From assembly GCF_008693105.1 (NCBI RefSeq), contig NZ_VXKK01000046.1, forward strand, positions 1 to 64,000: 64,000 nt of DNA. The letters are read 5' to 3'. Positions 41,456-49,928 of this stretch are shown here, one piece after another. Origin of the DNA: Corynebacterium flavescens (GTDB taxonomy: Bacteria; Actinomycetota; Actinomycetes; Mycobacteriales; Mycobacteriaceae). The position numbers and the translations under genes were made by a program. The number at the start of each line of letters is the position of its first letter. Position 1 is the first letter of the stretch. The notes under the pieces were generated by a model. That model was not told the origin of the DNA, did no database searches, and worked only from the letters and a program-made list of their open reading frames with translations.

Positions 41456-42896
41456 GCCACACGATGAACCGCAAGGCGGACTGCCTACGGTGCTGGAATC
41501 GATCGTCGCCAAGCGCCGCACGCACTTGCCCGCCATCCGTGAACTCATCGCCCACGTGGACACGGAGAACCTGCCGCGCTCAACGCGTTCTCTCTATAGC
41601 GCCCTGCAGGGCAGGAACCGCTTCATCATGGAGTGCAAGTCCTCCTCGCCCTCCCTGGGGCTCATCCGCGAGCACTATGAGCCGGGTGCCATCGCGCGGG
41701 TTTATTCGCGCTACGCCAGCGCGATCTCGGTACTCTGCGAGCCGGATCGCTTCGGCGGGGACTATGACCACCTGCAGACGGTGGCGCTGTCTACGCACCT
41801 GCCGGTGCTGTGCAAGGACTTCATCATTGATCCCATCCAGGTCTATGCCGCGCGCTACTACGGGGCTGATGCCATCTTGCTCATGATGTCCATCGTGGAC
41901 GATGAGACCTACGCGGAGCTGAAGGCCCTGGCCGATAGTCTCGGCATGGACGTGCTCACTGAGGCCATCACTCGCGAAGAGGTTGACCGCGCGTGCGCCT
42001 TCGGTGTGGACATCATCGGCATCAACAACCGCAACCTCCACGACCTCAGCATCGATCTCACGCGCTCGGCCCAGTTGTCCGAGTATGTCCCCGCGGGCAA
42101 GGTCGTCGTCTCCGAGTCAGGCATCCGTGACAACGCCACCGCTCGCCGACTGGGCGGGCATGCCAACGCCTTCCTTGTGGGCTCCCAGTTGACCAGCCAG
42201 CCGGACATCGACCGCGCGGCCCGGCGCCTGGTCTACGGTGAGAACAAGGTCTGCGGCCTCACGTCGTGGTCCGCGGCCCAGGCGGCCCGCGCGGCCGGCG
42301 CTGTCTACGGCGGCCTCGTCTTCGCCGAGGGTTCGCCCCGCAATGTTTCACGTGAAACCGCCGCAGACATCATCTCCCACGAACCCGACTTGGACTACGT
42401 CGCGGTATCGCGCCGCGTCGATGGCTTCGAGGAGCTGGCGATGCCGGGCGTGAGCGCTATCCAGGTGCACGCGCCTTATCAAGGAAGCATTGCCACGGAG
42501 CTCGATCTCATCGCCCGCGTGCGCGCGGCAGTAGGAGAGCGCGAGGTCTGGCGCGCTGTCTCCATGGACGCGCCGGAGGGTCCAGAAGTCGCTCGCGGGC
42601 TTGCCGGACACGTGGACAGGCTCGTGCTCGATGCCGGGCAGGGCGGCAGCGGAATCTCCTTTAATTGGTCCTCCATCCCCGCCGAGCTCAAGTCCACGTG
42701 CCTCCTGGCCGGGGGGCTGGGCCTGAACAATCTGCCGGAGGCGCTACAGGTTGGTACCGCCGGAGTCGATCTCAACTCCGGCGTGGAGACTTCTCCGGGG
42801 ACGAAGGACTCCGGCCTCATCGCCCGGGCCTTCGCCATCATCCGGAGCACCGTCAGCGAAGAAGAACAGCACTCAGCTCTAGCAAGTAATTTGTAG
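41442..42896 (+). CDS. trpCF: Bifunctional indole-3-glycerol-phosphate synthase / phosphoribosylanthranilate isomerase
   Basis: 484 residues. The N-terminal TrpC barrel (about 1-265) has FIMECKSSSPSLGLIR near 65, VLCKDFIIDPIQVY near 125 and GINNRNLHDLSID near 195. The C-terminal TrpF barrel (about 266-475) has VCGLTSWSAAQAAR near 268 and FAEGSPRNVSRETA near 295. The fusion is usual in corynebacteria and enterobacteria. The SPRNV motif of TrpF is encoded across a parS site. The gene is followed after 36 bp by trpB. Confidence 0.95.
   Translation: MAQSKPHDEPQGGLPTVLESIVAKRRTHLPAIRELIAHVDTENLPRSTRSLYSALQGRNRFIMECKSSSPSLGLIREHYEPGAIARVYSRYASAISVLCEPDRFGGDYDHLQTVALSTHLPVLCKDFIIDPIQVYAARYYGADAILLMMSIVDDETYAELKALADSLGMDVLTEAITREEVDRACAFGVDIIGINNRNLHDLSIDLTRSAQLSEYVPAGKVVVSESGIRDNATARRLGGHANAFLVGSQLTSQPDIDRAARRLVYGENKVCGLTSWSAAQAARAAGAVYGGLVFAEGSPRNVSRETAADIISHEPDLDYVAVSRRVDGFEELAMPGVSAIQVHAPYQGSIATELDLIARVRAAVGEREVWRAVSMDAPEGPEVARGLAGHVDRLVLDAGQGGSGISFNWSSIPAELKSTCLLAGGLGLNNLPEALQVGTAGVDLNSGVETSPGTKDSGLIARAFAIIRSTVSEEEQHSALASNL
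42344..42359. other. parS: parS site 2, inside trpCF
   Basis: TGTTTCACGTGAAACC lies in frame within trpCF and encodes the residues NVSRET. The 14-bp palindromic core at 42345-42358 is perfect. Confidence 0.9.
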
Positions 42897-42932
42897 TTAG
42901 TAATAGTGAACAAGCAGTTTAGGAATGATCTC

Positions 42933-44147
42933 ATGACCGATGCACAAGAGAACCGGCAGACGCTACTTCCGGCTTATTTCGGGGAGTTTGGTGGGCAATT
43001 CGTCCCCGAGTCCCTCATCCCAGCCCTCGACCAACTGGAACAAGCCTTCGTCGACGCGCAGGCAGACCCAGAGTTTAAGAAGGAGCTCGCCGGCTACCTC
43101 AAGGACTACCTTGGCAGGCCTACTCCTCTGACTGAGGCCACCAAGCTCGGCGGCAAGGCGCGAATCTTCTTAAAGCGCGAAGACCTCGTCCACGGCGGAG
43201 CACACAAGACCAATCAGGTCATCGGCCAAGCGCTACTGGCCAAGCGCATGGGCAAGACCCGCATCATCGCGGAGACCGGCGCTGGCCAGCACGGCACAGC
43301 CACGGCCTTGGCATGCGCGCTGCTCGACCTCGACTGTGTTATCTACATGGGCGCTAAGGATGTCGAGCGCCAGCAGCCCAACGTCTACCGCATGGAACTG
43401 ATGGGGGCGAAGGTGATCCCGGTGGACTCCGGTTCCGGCACCCTCAAGGACGCCGTCAACGAGGCCCTTCGCGATTGGACCGCCACCTTCCACGAGTCCC
43501 ACTATTTGCTCGGCACCGCCGCCGGTCCCCACCCCTTCCCAACCATCGTGCGCGAGTTCCACCGCGTCATTTCGCGTGAGGCCAAGGCGCAGATGCTCGA
43601 ACAGGTCGGCGCCCTTCCCGATCTCGTCGTCGCCTGCGTGGGCGGCGGCTCCAACGCCATCGGCATTTTCGCCGACTTCATCGACGAGGAGGGTGTGGAG
43701 CTCGTCGGCGCCGAGCCGGCCGGCGAGGGTCTCAGCTCTGGCCATCACGGGGCCACCATCAACAACGGCACCGTCGGCATCCTGCACGGTGCCCGCAGCT
43801 ACCTGATGCGTAACTCCGACGGCCAGGTCGAGGAGTCCTATTCCATCTCGGCCGGCTTGGACTACCCGGGCGTGGGCCCGCAGCACGCCTACCTCTCGCA
43901 GACGGGTCGCGCCACCTATGTGGGCATCACCGACGCGGAGGCCCTGGAGGCCTTCCAGCTCCTCAGCAAGAAGGAGGGCATCATCCCCGCGCTGGAGTCC
44001 TCCCACGCGCTGGCATACGCCCTCAAGCGCCGCGACGAGGACATCACTATCCTAGTCTCCCTCTCCGGCCGCGGCGACAAGGACATCGACCACGTACGCC
44101 ATACCCTCGAAGCACGTCCCGAATACATCCTCAAGGAGGAGAAGTAA
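42933..44147 (+). CDS. trpB: Tryptophan synthase beta chain
   Basis: 404 residues from the ATG at 42933, chosen because AGGA lies about 8 bases upstream; an in-frame GTG at 42906 is the alternative. PLP lysine in [16 protein letters not shown] near 88, [17 protein letters not shown] near 115, and the phosphate-binding [10 protein letters not shown] near 236. It condenses indole with serine, receiving indole from TrpA through a tunnel. It lies directly before trpA with no gap. Confidence 0.96.
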   Translation: MTDAQENRQTLLPAYFGEFGGQFVPESLIPALDQLEQAFVDAQADPEFKKELAGYLKDYLGRPTPLTEATKLGGKARIFLKREDLVHGGAHKTNQVIGQALLAKRMGKTRIIAETGAGQHGTATALACALLDLDCVIYMGAKDVERQQPNVYRMELMGAKVIPVDSGSGTLKDAVNEALRDWTATFHESHYLLGTAAGPHPFPTIVREFHRVISREAKAQMLEQVGALPDLVVACVGGGSNAIGIFADFIDEEGVELVGAEPAGEGLSSGHHGATINNGTVGILHGARSYLMRNSDGQVEESYSISAGLDYPGVGPQHAYLSQTGRATYVGITDAEALEAFQLLSKKEGIIPALESSHALAYALKRRDEDITILVSLSGRGDKDIDHVRHTLEARPEYILKEEK

Positions 44148-45023
44148 ATGACTGCGCGTTATGAGAAGCTCTTCACCACACTCGCGGACCGCAATGAGGG
44201 AGCCTTCGTCCCCTTCATCATGCTGGGGGATCCCAGCCCGGCGGAGGCGCTCGACATCGTGCGTGCGGTCGTGTCCGCCGGCGCAGATGCGCTCGAACTA
44301 GGCGTGCCCTTCTCCGATCCTGTGGCAGATGGCCCCACCATTCAGGCCTCTCACATTCGCGCCTTGGCGGGTGGCGCCACGGTGGACTCCGCCATCGAAC
44401 AGATTAGGACCATCCGGGCCGAGTTTCCGGACCTGCCCATCGGCATGCTGATCTACGGCAACGTTCCCTTCACCCGCGGTCTGGAGACGTTCTACTCTGA
44501 GTTCGCCGCCGCAGGTGCCGATAGCATCTTGCTTCCCGATGTCCCGGTGCGCGAGGGCGCTCCCTTCGTCGCCGCCGCCAAGGCTGCGGGTATCGACCCC
44601 ATCTTCATCGCTCCGGCACGCGCCTCAGAGCGCACCTTGGAAGGCGTGGCTCATAGCTCGCAGGGCTACATCTATGCCATCTCTCGTGACGGCGTGACCG
44701 GCACAGAGAAGAAGTCCGAGACCCGGGGTCTCGATGAGGTGGTGGCGAATGTCAAGCGTTTCGGGGGAGCACCCATCCTTCTTGGTTTCGGCATCTCCAG
44801 CCCAGCAGATGTCGAGGCAGCGATCGACGCAGGTGCCGCCGGTGCCATTACCGGCTCTGCCATCACCAAGATTATTGATCGCCATGTTTCACGTGAAACC
44901 ACAACCGGCGCGGTGGACGAGGATCAGGCACCCGGCCACATTGATGACATGGATGCCTTGGCTGCGGAGCTTAGCGATTTCGTGCGCGGCATGAAGGCCG
45001 CCACCCGCAAGGCGGCTCAGTAG
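44148..45023 (+). CDS. trpA: Tryptophan synthase alpha chain
   Basis: 291 residues, longer than the usual 265-270. Catalytic Glu in LELGVPFSDPVADGPTIQ near 47-63, catalytic Asp in LLPDVPVREG near 128, and IYAISRDGVTG near 175. It releases indole from indole-3-glycerol phosphate. Near the C-terminus, between KIIDRH and DMDALAAELSDFV, an extra segment of about 18 residues starting VSRETTTG is encoded by DNA carrying a parS site. It is the last gene of the operon, followed by a strong terminator. Confidence 0.96.
   Translation: MTARYEKLFTTLADRNEGAFVPFIMLGDPSPAEALDIVRAVVSAGADALELGVPFSDPVADGPTIQASHIRALAGGATVDSAIEQIRTIRAEFPDLPIGMLIYGNVPFTRGLETFYSEFAAAGADSILLPDVPVREGAPFVAAAKAAGIDPIFIAPARASERTLEGVAHSSQGYIYAISRDGVTGTEKKSETRGLDEVVANVKRFGGAPILLGFGISSPADVEAAIDAGAAGAITGSAITKIIDRHVSRETTTGAVDEDQAPGHIDDMDALAAELSDFVRGMKAATRKAAQ
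44885..44900. other. parS: parS site 3, inside trpA
   Basis: TGTTTCACGTGAAACC, with the perfect 14-bp core at 44886-44899, lies in frame in trpA and encodes HVSRET-type residues within an extra C-terminal loop. Confidence 0.9.
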
Positions 45024-45049
45024 GGAAAAGCTTCCTATCGCAAAACTGG

Positions 45050-45094
45050 AATCCCCGCCAGACCGGCCTCATTGAGGGCCGACTGGCGGGGATT
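45050..45094. terminator. trp operon terminator, bidirectional
   Basis: AATCCCCGCCAG (45050-45061) and CTGGCGGGGATT (45083-45094) form a perfect 12-bp stem, and the loop contains a further GGCC/GGCC pairing. TTCTATT follows. It lies between trpA and the convergent symporter gene. Confidence 0.92.
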
Positions 45095-45146
45095 CTTCTA
45101 TTCGCAGCTGCGGCTTTGCTTCAGCTAACAGAACCAATAGGGGGAG

Positions 45147-45162
45147 TGTTTCACGTGAAACT
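45147..45162. other. parS: parS site 4, between trpA and the symporter gene
   Basis: TGTTTCACGTGAAACT, with the perfect core at 45148-45161, directly abuts the stop codon of the leftward symporter gene. It is only about 250 bp from site 3. Confidence 0.92.
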
Positions 45163-46416
45163 CTACCTGTCCACGATCTCTTCGACCTCGAACTTCTCGG
45201 TCTCCTCGATCTCTTTGATCTCCTCGGGGTCCTTCAACTCGGCGACGTGCTTGCGAGCGAACTTGTCCAAGGCAAGGGCTATGGCACCATCACCCGTAAC
45301 GTTGGCTGCCGTACCGACAGAATCGATAGCGATGTAGGCCGCAATCATGAGAGCGACCATGCCATCATCAAAGCCCATATTGGACTGCAGCAGGCCAACG
45401 GCGACCATGACCGCACCACCCGGCACACCGGGAGCGGCCACCATCATGATGGCAAGCAAGAGCAGGAATCCAAGCGCGTGGCCGAAGGAGACATCCATGC
45501 CCGTCATGTACACGATGGCGAAAGCATAAAAAGTCAGCTTAATCATGGAGCCGGAGAGGTGAATCGCGGCGCACAGCGGAATGATGAAGCCAGCGACAGG
45601 CCTGGAAATGCCGTTCTTCAACGCACAGCGCAGGGTGACGGGAATCGTGGCCGCGGAGGAGGAAGTGCCCAGGGCCGTGAAGTAAGCGGGTGCCATGTTC
45701 TTCAAGGCGCTGAAGGGATTACGGTGCGAGATCGCGCCGGCAACGAGGTATTGGAGCAAGAGATAAACCATCGTCATAACTACCGCAAGCACTAGAACTT
45801 TGGCGAAGGCTGAGAGAACCGTTGGAAGGTTGCCGTTCATCCCCAGACTGAGGAACATGCCGAAGATGAATACAGGAAGGAGGGGCACAACGAAGCCCCA
45901 GATCACCTTGATGATAACGTTTTCTAGTTCATGAGCCACTTTGAAGAGGTTGTCGGATTTGACCGCCGTCATGCCGACACCAATGCAGAAGGCCAACAGT
46001 AACGCGGACATGACCTCCAAGGGAGCGGGCATTTCAACCTCGAAATAAGGCTGCAAAGCACCCTCATTCACATCAGAGATGCTGGTGGAAATCTCATGGC
46101 CCTTCAGCAGAGCCGGATAGATCGCAAGGGAAAGACCATAGGCGATGAGCCCGGCGACAATAGTAGAGCCATAGGATACGGCGACCGTAATACCTAGCCA
46201 CTTTCCGGCACCACGACCCATACCGGCGATGGCCGGCGTAACAAGGGCGAAGATAAGAACGGGGATGAAGAAGCCGAGGAAGTTGCTGAATAGGCCGTTG
46301 AAGGTGGCAAAAATGCGGCCAAACCACTCGGGGACGAAGAAGCTGAGGGCTATGCCAAGAATGATGGCGACGATAATACGAAAGAGCAGGGAGTTAGCTA
46401 TACCCTTGGGACTCAT
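45163..46416 (-). CDS. Dicarboxylate/amino acid:cation symporter (DAACS family)
   Basis: 417 residues from the ATG at 46416, with GGAAAG upstream. About eight membrane helices plus two re-entrant loops; the first loop has the serine-rich motif LGTSSSAATIPVTL near 250 and the second APGVPGGAVMVAVGLL near 335. IAIDSVGTAANVTGDGA near 370 is the transport-core motif of the GltP/DctA/SstT family. It imports glutamate, serine/threonine or C4-dicarboxylates with Na+ or H+; which is not decidable here. The tail of about 25 residues is strikingly acidic (EEIKEIEETEKFEVEEIVD). A long, possibly structured leader precedes it. Confidence 0.92.
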   Translation of the reverse strand: MSPKGIANSLLFRIIVAIILGIALSFFVPEWFGRIFATFNGLFSNFLGFFIPVLIFALVTPAIAGMGRGAGKWLGITVAVSYGSTIVAGLIAYGLSLAIYPALLKGHEISTSISDVNEGALQPYFEVEMPAPLEVMSALLLAFCIGVGMTAVKSDNLFKVAHELENVIIKVIWGFVVPLLPVFIFGMFLSLGMNGNLPTVLSAFAKVLVLAVVMTMVYLLLQYLVAGAISHRNPFSALKNMAPAYFTALGTSSSAATIPVTLRCALKNGISRPVAGFIIPLCAAIHLSGSMIKLTFYAFAIVYMTGMDVSFGHALGFLLLLAIMMVAAPGVPGGAVMVAVGLLQSNMGFDDGMVALMIAAYIAIDSVGTAANVTGDGAIALALDKFARKHVAELKDPEEIKEIEETEKFEVEEIVDR

Positions 46417-46740
46417 AGTTATACTTTCCGGATTTGGAGAGCCCAACGCCACACGCTAGCGGGGATAGCTTGCACGACGCCAGGCAGAGGAAGACTATTC
46501 TCGCGGCCCCGAACAGGCGCACCCGACCAGGCCACCCACGGAATGTTACCTGAACAAAAGTAAGAAGCGAACCGATATGACCCAGGCCTTGAGCAATCTC
46601 TCAAGGATTTGATCCCTTTCGGGTCTTTCACTTGCCTCGCCCAGACAGGGAAATCCACAGCGGATCCTGGAAGTTGCGAGAAAAATGATACAGGAGTGAA
46701 TACGAGGGATTTAACCCGCGCCAACGATAGGCGATAAGAT
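46417..46740 (-). promoter_or_regulatory. Long leader with hairpin potential upstream of the symporter gene
   Basis: The 331-bp gap between divergent genes contains no gene. On the minus strand it includes a perfect hairpin CCTTGAG-CAATCT-CTCAAGG (plus-strand 46587-46606). It also includes GATCC/GGGTC arms around CTTTC (46611-46625) and a longer-range GGATTT/AAATCC pairing enclosing the CCCT/AGGG pair. This arrangement suggests a structured 5' leader of 200 bases or more. It matches no riboswitch class I can recognise by eye. Confidence 0.4.
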
Positions 46741-46747
46741 GAGGGGC

Positions 46748-47215
46748 ATGCTCGCAGTTGGAATCATCATGCTTATCGTCGCCGCGCTCCTCCTCATTGT
46801 CGGCGGCCTCGCTGCAACCGGACACCTTCCGGGCAACAACGTGATTGGTCTGCGGCTCGTAGAGATCCGCAAGTCCCGCGCAGCGTGGGACAATGCCCAT
46901 AAGGTGGCTGGACTTTTCTGGGTACTCTCCGGCGTAGCCCTCCTCTTTGGCGGCATCGCTGCACTGAATGCCTCGGGTTGGATGTGGCTCCTGCCCGCCG
47001 CCATGTTGATAGTTTCCGTTCTTGCGCTCTCCGTGGGTTCAAACATGGGAAGCCGCGCAGCCTATCTTTTCGACCAAGCCCACAAAGAGGAGGAGGAAGG
47101 CTGCGGTGATAGCTGTAACTGTGGTGATTCCTGTGATTCCGCCTCGGAGCAGCCGGCCGCTGAGGTCGACCTAGGTGCCCTGCGCCAGGCCGCGGAAAAG
47201 TCAGACAAGCAATAG
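46748..47215 (+). CDS. SdpI-family membrane protein with cysteine-rich tail
   Basis: About 155 residues from the ATG at 46748. Three hydrophobic helices (about 2-24, 53-75 and 80-97); the segment GNNVIGLRLVEIRKSRAAWDNAHKVAG between helices 1 and 2 is the SdpI/YhfL family signature. The C-terminal tail has six cysteines in CGDSCNCGDSCDS-like spacing, which may bind metal. TAAGAT at 46735-46740 lies 7 bp before the ATG, indicating a leaderless message; ATG 46739 is the alternative. In Bacillus, SdpI gives immunity to a toxin; in this setting the function is unknown. Confidence 0.7.
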   Translation: MLAVGIIMLIVAALLLIVGGLAATGHLPGNNVIGLRLVEIRKSRAAWDNAHKVAGLFWVLSGVALLFGGIAALNASGWMWLLPAAMLIVSVLALSVGSNMGSRAAYLFDQAHKEEEEGCGDSCNCGDSCDSASEQPAAEVDLGALRQAAEKSDKQ

Positions 47216-47800
47216 AAACTTTGCCCTAAGGACAAGGGCAGTGCGGGAGGGCGACACCTCCTCAATGCAGCACAGTGACGTTATTATTGCGGTCAGCCAA
47301 TCGTCACGCTTTAGTCACAATCGAAAGTACCTTGGCGATAGTGCTGGGAGCTCGCTGAAACGAGACGTAGAGAAATTGTTGTGAGCCTCAGCGATTTCAG
47401 TCGCATTTGGGATACCGTGCTAGTTTTGGTTGGGCAGACCAATGATTGGAAACCTACTCCATTGCAGATGGGATGATATCCTTGTCCCGTTTCTGCTGAC
47501 GGGATAACTACATGAACCTAAGGCTTAAAATCTGCCCCACCAAGGAGTTATGCCAATACTGGCTACTGGATTGTGTTTCTGTTTATGCTATACAGCGATG
47601 TACTGAGCCTCAAGCATGTTCTCCGCCCTAAGAATACTCGGCAAAACTTTAAAAGGGTAGGAAAGATCAAGAAAGAGCAAAGAAGAAAAAGTCTTCCTTG
47701 TTCTGCGGCAATCTGCAAGTGTGCGCCCTGAGGAGTTAAGGCTGAGGGTGATCGCGCGAGGATTGAGAGAATCTGGGGAGAGGGGGATATTCTGGATAAC
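47216..47800. other. Intergenic region without recognised gene
   Basis: 585 bp. TGCCCT/AGGGCA (47222-47240) can form a hairpin after the SdpI-like gene, and CCCGT/ACGGG arms lie near 47486-47503. Short open frames show neither family similarity nor well-placed ribosome binding sites. The stretch near 47640-47700 is purine-rich and more AT-rich than its neighbours. Nothing else was recognised. Confidence 0.5.
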
Positions 47801-48172
47801 ATGACTAGATGTTCGCGACGCATGTTTCTTCTCGGTACCGCAACCACGTTCGCAGGGGCGTATCTCGCCGCCTGCGGTAAGTCACCTTCGGCTGAAATCG
47901 CCGCCACGGGCATTCCGGTGGGATCCGCAATTATCGTGGACAAGGTGATCTTCGCCCAACCCACCGCCGGGATATTCAAGGCCTATTCGCAGACCTGCCC
48001 ACACCAGGGCAACCTCATCACCAAGGTTGAGGGAAGCACCGCAACCTGTACCTCCCACTACACCTCTTATAACCTGATTGACGGATCCGTCATCAGCGGA
48101 CCGGGAACCAAGCCGCTTGAAGAATATGGCATTGACAACGACGGCACGACAGTAAAGACAACGGGTGCATAG
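47801..48172 (+). CDS. Rieske [2Fe-2S] lipoprotein with Tat signal
   Basis: 123 residues. The N-terminus has a twin-arginine signal (SRRMFLLGT) and a lipobox LAAC, so Cys26 or nearby is the likely lipid anchor. The Rieske cluster ligands are C-P-H in TCPHQGNL near residue 66 and C-T-S-H in CTSHYTS near 83, spaced as in small Rieske ferredoxin-like proteins. It should be an exported, membrane-anchored electron carrier with an unknown partner. TATTCT at 47788-47793 lies 7 bp before the ATG, so it is probably leaderless. Confidence 0.85.
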   Translation: MTRCSRRMFLLGTATTFAGAYLAACGKSPSAEIAATGIPVGSAIIVDKVIFAQPTAGIFKAYSQTCPHQGNLITKVEGSTATCTSHYTSYNLIDGSVISGPGTKPLEEYGIDNDGTTVKTTGA

Positions 48173-48214
48173 AACCTCCTAGGAGTTGAGCCTCGTGGGT
48201 GTCGAATTTCCATA

Positions 48215-48228
48215 GTTTCACGTGAAAC
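48215..48228. other. parS: parS site 5, between the Rieske and symporter genes
   Basis: GTTTCACGTGAAAC, perfect 14-bp palindrome, flanked by A and CA. It lies in the 128-bp intergenic region and is the copy nearest the right edge of the window. Confidence 0.9.
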
Positions 48229-48266
48229 CACAGTTTTCCGTTTGCGGGGGAAGGGAGGGAGATGAA

Positions 48267-48286
48267 CCCCTCTGAGGGCAGAGGGG
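48267..48286. repeat. Perfect hairpin before the bile-acid-type symporter
   Basis: CCCCTCT-GAGGGC-AGAGGGG is a perfect 7-bp stem just before the likely start at 48301. It could be an operator or a translation-control hairpin. It would be inside the coding region if the ATG at 48262 is used. Confidence 0.5.
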
Positions 48287-48300
48287 ATAAACTCAGCGAC

Positions 48301-49269
48301 ATGAAACAGCGCTTCCCCAAAGTGGATCCCCTCATAGTCCTCATTGTTTCTGCGGTTCTAACGGCCATCATCTTTCCGGCGCGTGGCCAATTCGCGGAGA
48401 TCTTCGGGGATGTCACGAATGTCGTCATTGCTCTACTCTTCTTCCTTTATGGCGCTCGACTCTCCACGCAAGAAGCCCTCAACGGCATCAAACACTGGAA
48501 GCTACACCTGACAATCCTCGCCTTTACCTTTGTGCTCTATCCTCTGGTGGGCCTGGCGCTGCGCCCGCTGACGGCATTCATATCCCAAGATATGTACCTG
48601 GGAATCTTGTACCTAACGCTCGTTCCGTCCACGGTGCAATCCTCCGTAGCCTTTACCTCCATCGCACGTGGAAACGTAGCCGGCGCAATAGTCTCCGCCT
48701 CAGCCTCAAACCTCGCGGGAGTGTTTCTTACGCCACTGCTGGCCATGCTGCTCATGGGAGCGGGCGATGGCATTCACCTCGAAGCCTCGGTATTCCTCGA
48801 GATCGCCTTGCTCCTACTCGCACCCTTCATACTTGGACAACTCACGCGGCGGTGGGTGGCCGGGATTGCGGCAAACAAAGCCACCAAGATTGTGGATCGC
48901 GGATCCATCACGATGGTGGTCTATTCCGCGTTCTCCAAGGGCGTGGTGGACGGCATTTGGGGGTCCATCCAGGTGGGCGATATCCTCTTCTTAATCGCAT
49001 TCTCTGCGGTTCTAGTTGCCTTCATGCTATGGCTAACACGGGTCATTAGCGCCAATCTTGGCTTCAAACGGGCAGACATCATCGCCATCGAGTTCTGTGG
49101 TTCGAAGAAGTCTCTTGCCACTGGGCTGCCGATGGCCTCGGTCATCTTCGCCTCGGGGGGAGCCTCCCTGGGACTTCTCATCCTGCCTCTCATGATCTAC
49201 CACCAGGTTCAGCTGATGATCTGCTCCTGGCTGGCAGCCCGCTATTCACGCAGCGCGGAGGAAAGCTAG
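48301..49269 (+). CDS. Bile acid:sodium symporter (SBF-like) family transporter
   Basis: 322 residues from the ATG at 48301, or 335 from the ATG at 48262, which has the purine-rich AAGGGAGG just upstream. About ten membrane helices; conserved LFFLYGARLS near 45-60, LVPSTVQSSVAFTSIARGNVAGAIVSASASNL near 115-145 and EFCGSKKSLATGLPMA near 265-280 are typical of the SBF/PF13593 group. The substrate is an organic anion of unknown kind. TAAACT at 48288-48293, 7 bp before 48301, supports a leaderless start there. Confidence 0.88.
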   Translation: MKQRFPKVDPLIVLIVSAVLTAIIFPARGQFAEIFGDVTNVVIALLFFLYGARLSTQEALNGIKHWKLHLTILAFTFVLYPLVGLALRPLTAFISQDMYLGILYLTLVPSTVQSSVAFTSIARGNVAGAIVSASASNLAGVFLTPLLAMLLMGAGDGIHLEASVFLEIALLLLAPFILGQLTRRWVAGIAANKATKIVDRGSITMVVYSAFSKGVVDGIWGSIQVGDILFLIAFSAVLVAFMLWLTRVISANLGFKRADIIAIEFCGSKKSLATGLPMASVIFASGGASLGLLILPLMIYHQVQLMICSWLAARYSRSAEES

Positions 49270-49280
49270 ACTCTGATCCC

Positions 49281-49592
49281 ATGAGTGAGAACCTGTATGT
49301 ACGCACTACCATGAACGTCGCCGGAGTCGGATCAGCAATTCACGTCGCAGAACTTGCTGAGAAAGACGCCCAGACATGCACGCTCCTGCGCATGATTGCG
49401 CTCGCTCCGAATGACTCAGTCATGGGCGCAGCCACTCCACGTACTTCGGTGGGAAGCATCGACATTCCACACTCCGAGGTTCCTCATCCGGATACGTATA
49501 GCAACTTCCCGGACATCGTTGCCGAGCGCGTTGACGCCGAGACCTTTGCGGGGTTGTGGAACGAGGCCATGGCACTCTACGGCGAAATCTAG
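49281..49592 (+). CDS. Small conserved-looking hypothetical protein
   Basis: 103 residues, soluble, no motif recognised; the sequence contains MNVAGVGSAIHVAELAEKDAQTC and a C-terminal helix FAGLWNEAMALYGE. TAGACT at 49267-49272, which includes the stop codon of the upstream symporter, lies 8 bp before the ATG. It may therefore have its own promoter and a leaderless message. It is convergent with azlD, 3 bp apart. Confidence 0.65.
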   Translation: MSENLYVRTTMNVAGVGSAIHVAELAEKDAQTCTLLRMIALAPNDSVMGAATPRTSVGSIDIPHSEVPHPDTYSNFPDIVAERVDAETFAGLWNEAMALYGEI

Positions 49593-49595
49593 TCC

Positions 49596-49928
49596 CTAGA
49601 ATACGAGATTGACCAGAACCATATAAAATGCGGTTCCGCCGAAAATAGACAGCGCCGAGTGGCTCCGCCAGAGATGCAGTGCCGCTGTAACTACGGCCGC
49701 CAGGCACGCCGCAGCGGCTCCACCGGGCGCCTCAGCCTGGGAACGCAGCGTATAGACCACCAGCACCGTCATGACGCCGACTGGCATGGTGATCCCCAGG
49801 AGCCCAATCAGCTGACTCTCTTTGAGGGCCTTGACAAAGCTAAAAGGCAACTGCCGCAGCAACACGGTCACCACCGCAATTGGTAGCAACACTGCGGCGA
49901 CCATCCCAAGATCTACTCCAGCCGGCAC
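49596..49928 (-). CDS. azlD: AzlD-family branched-chain amino acid exporter small subunit
   Basis: 110 residues with four hydrophobic helices (about 8-25, 38-58, 68-85, 90-108). The RQLPFSFVKALKESQLIGLLGITMPVGVMTVLVVYTLR segment is typical of AzlD/BrnE. It starts with GTG overlapping the azlC stop by one base (TAGTG). Together with AzlC it should form an amino-acid exporter comparable to BrnFE. Confidence 0.88.
   Translation of the reverse strand: MPAGVDLGMVAAVLLPIAVVTVLLRQLPFSFVKALKESQLIGLLGITMPVGVMTVLVVYTLRSQAEAPGGAAAACLAAVVTAALHLWRSHSALSIFGGTAFYMVLVNLVF

Noticed and set aside
41580..44006. Long antisense frames in trpCF and trpB
   Set aside because: They overlap well-established enzymes completely and show no independent start signals.
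47550..47606. 18-codon hydrophobic mini-ORF after CAAGGAG
   Set aside because: The purine tract is only two bases from the ATG, too close for a ribosome binding site, and nothing else supports it.
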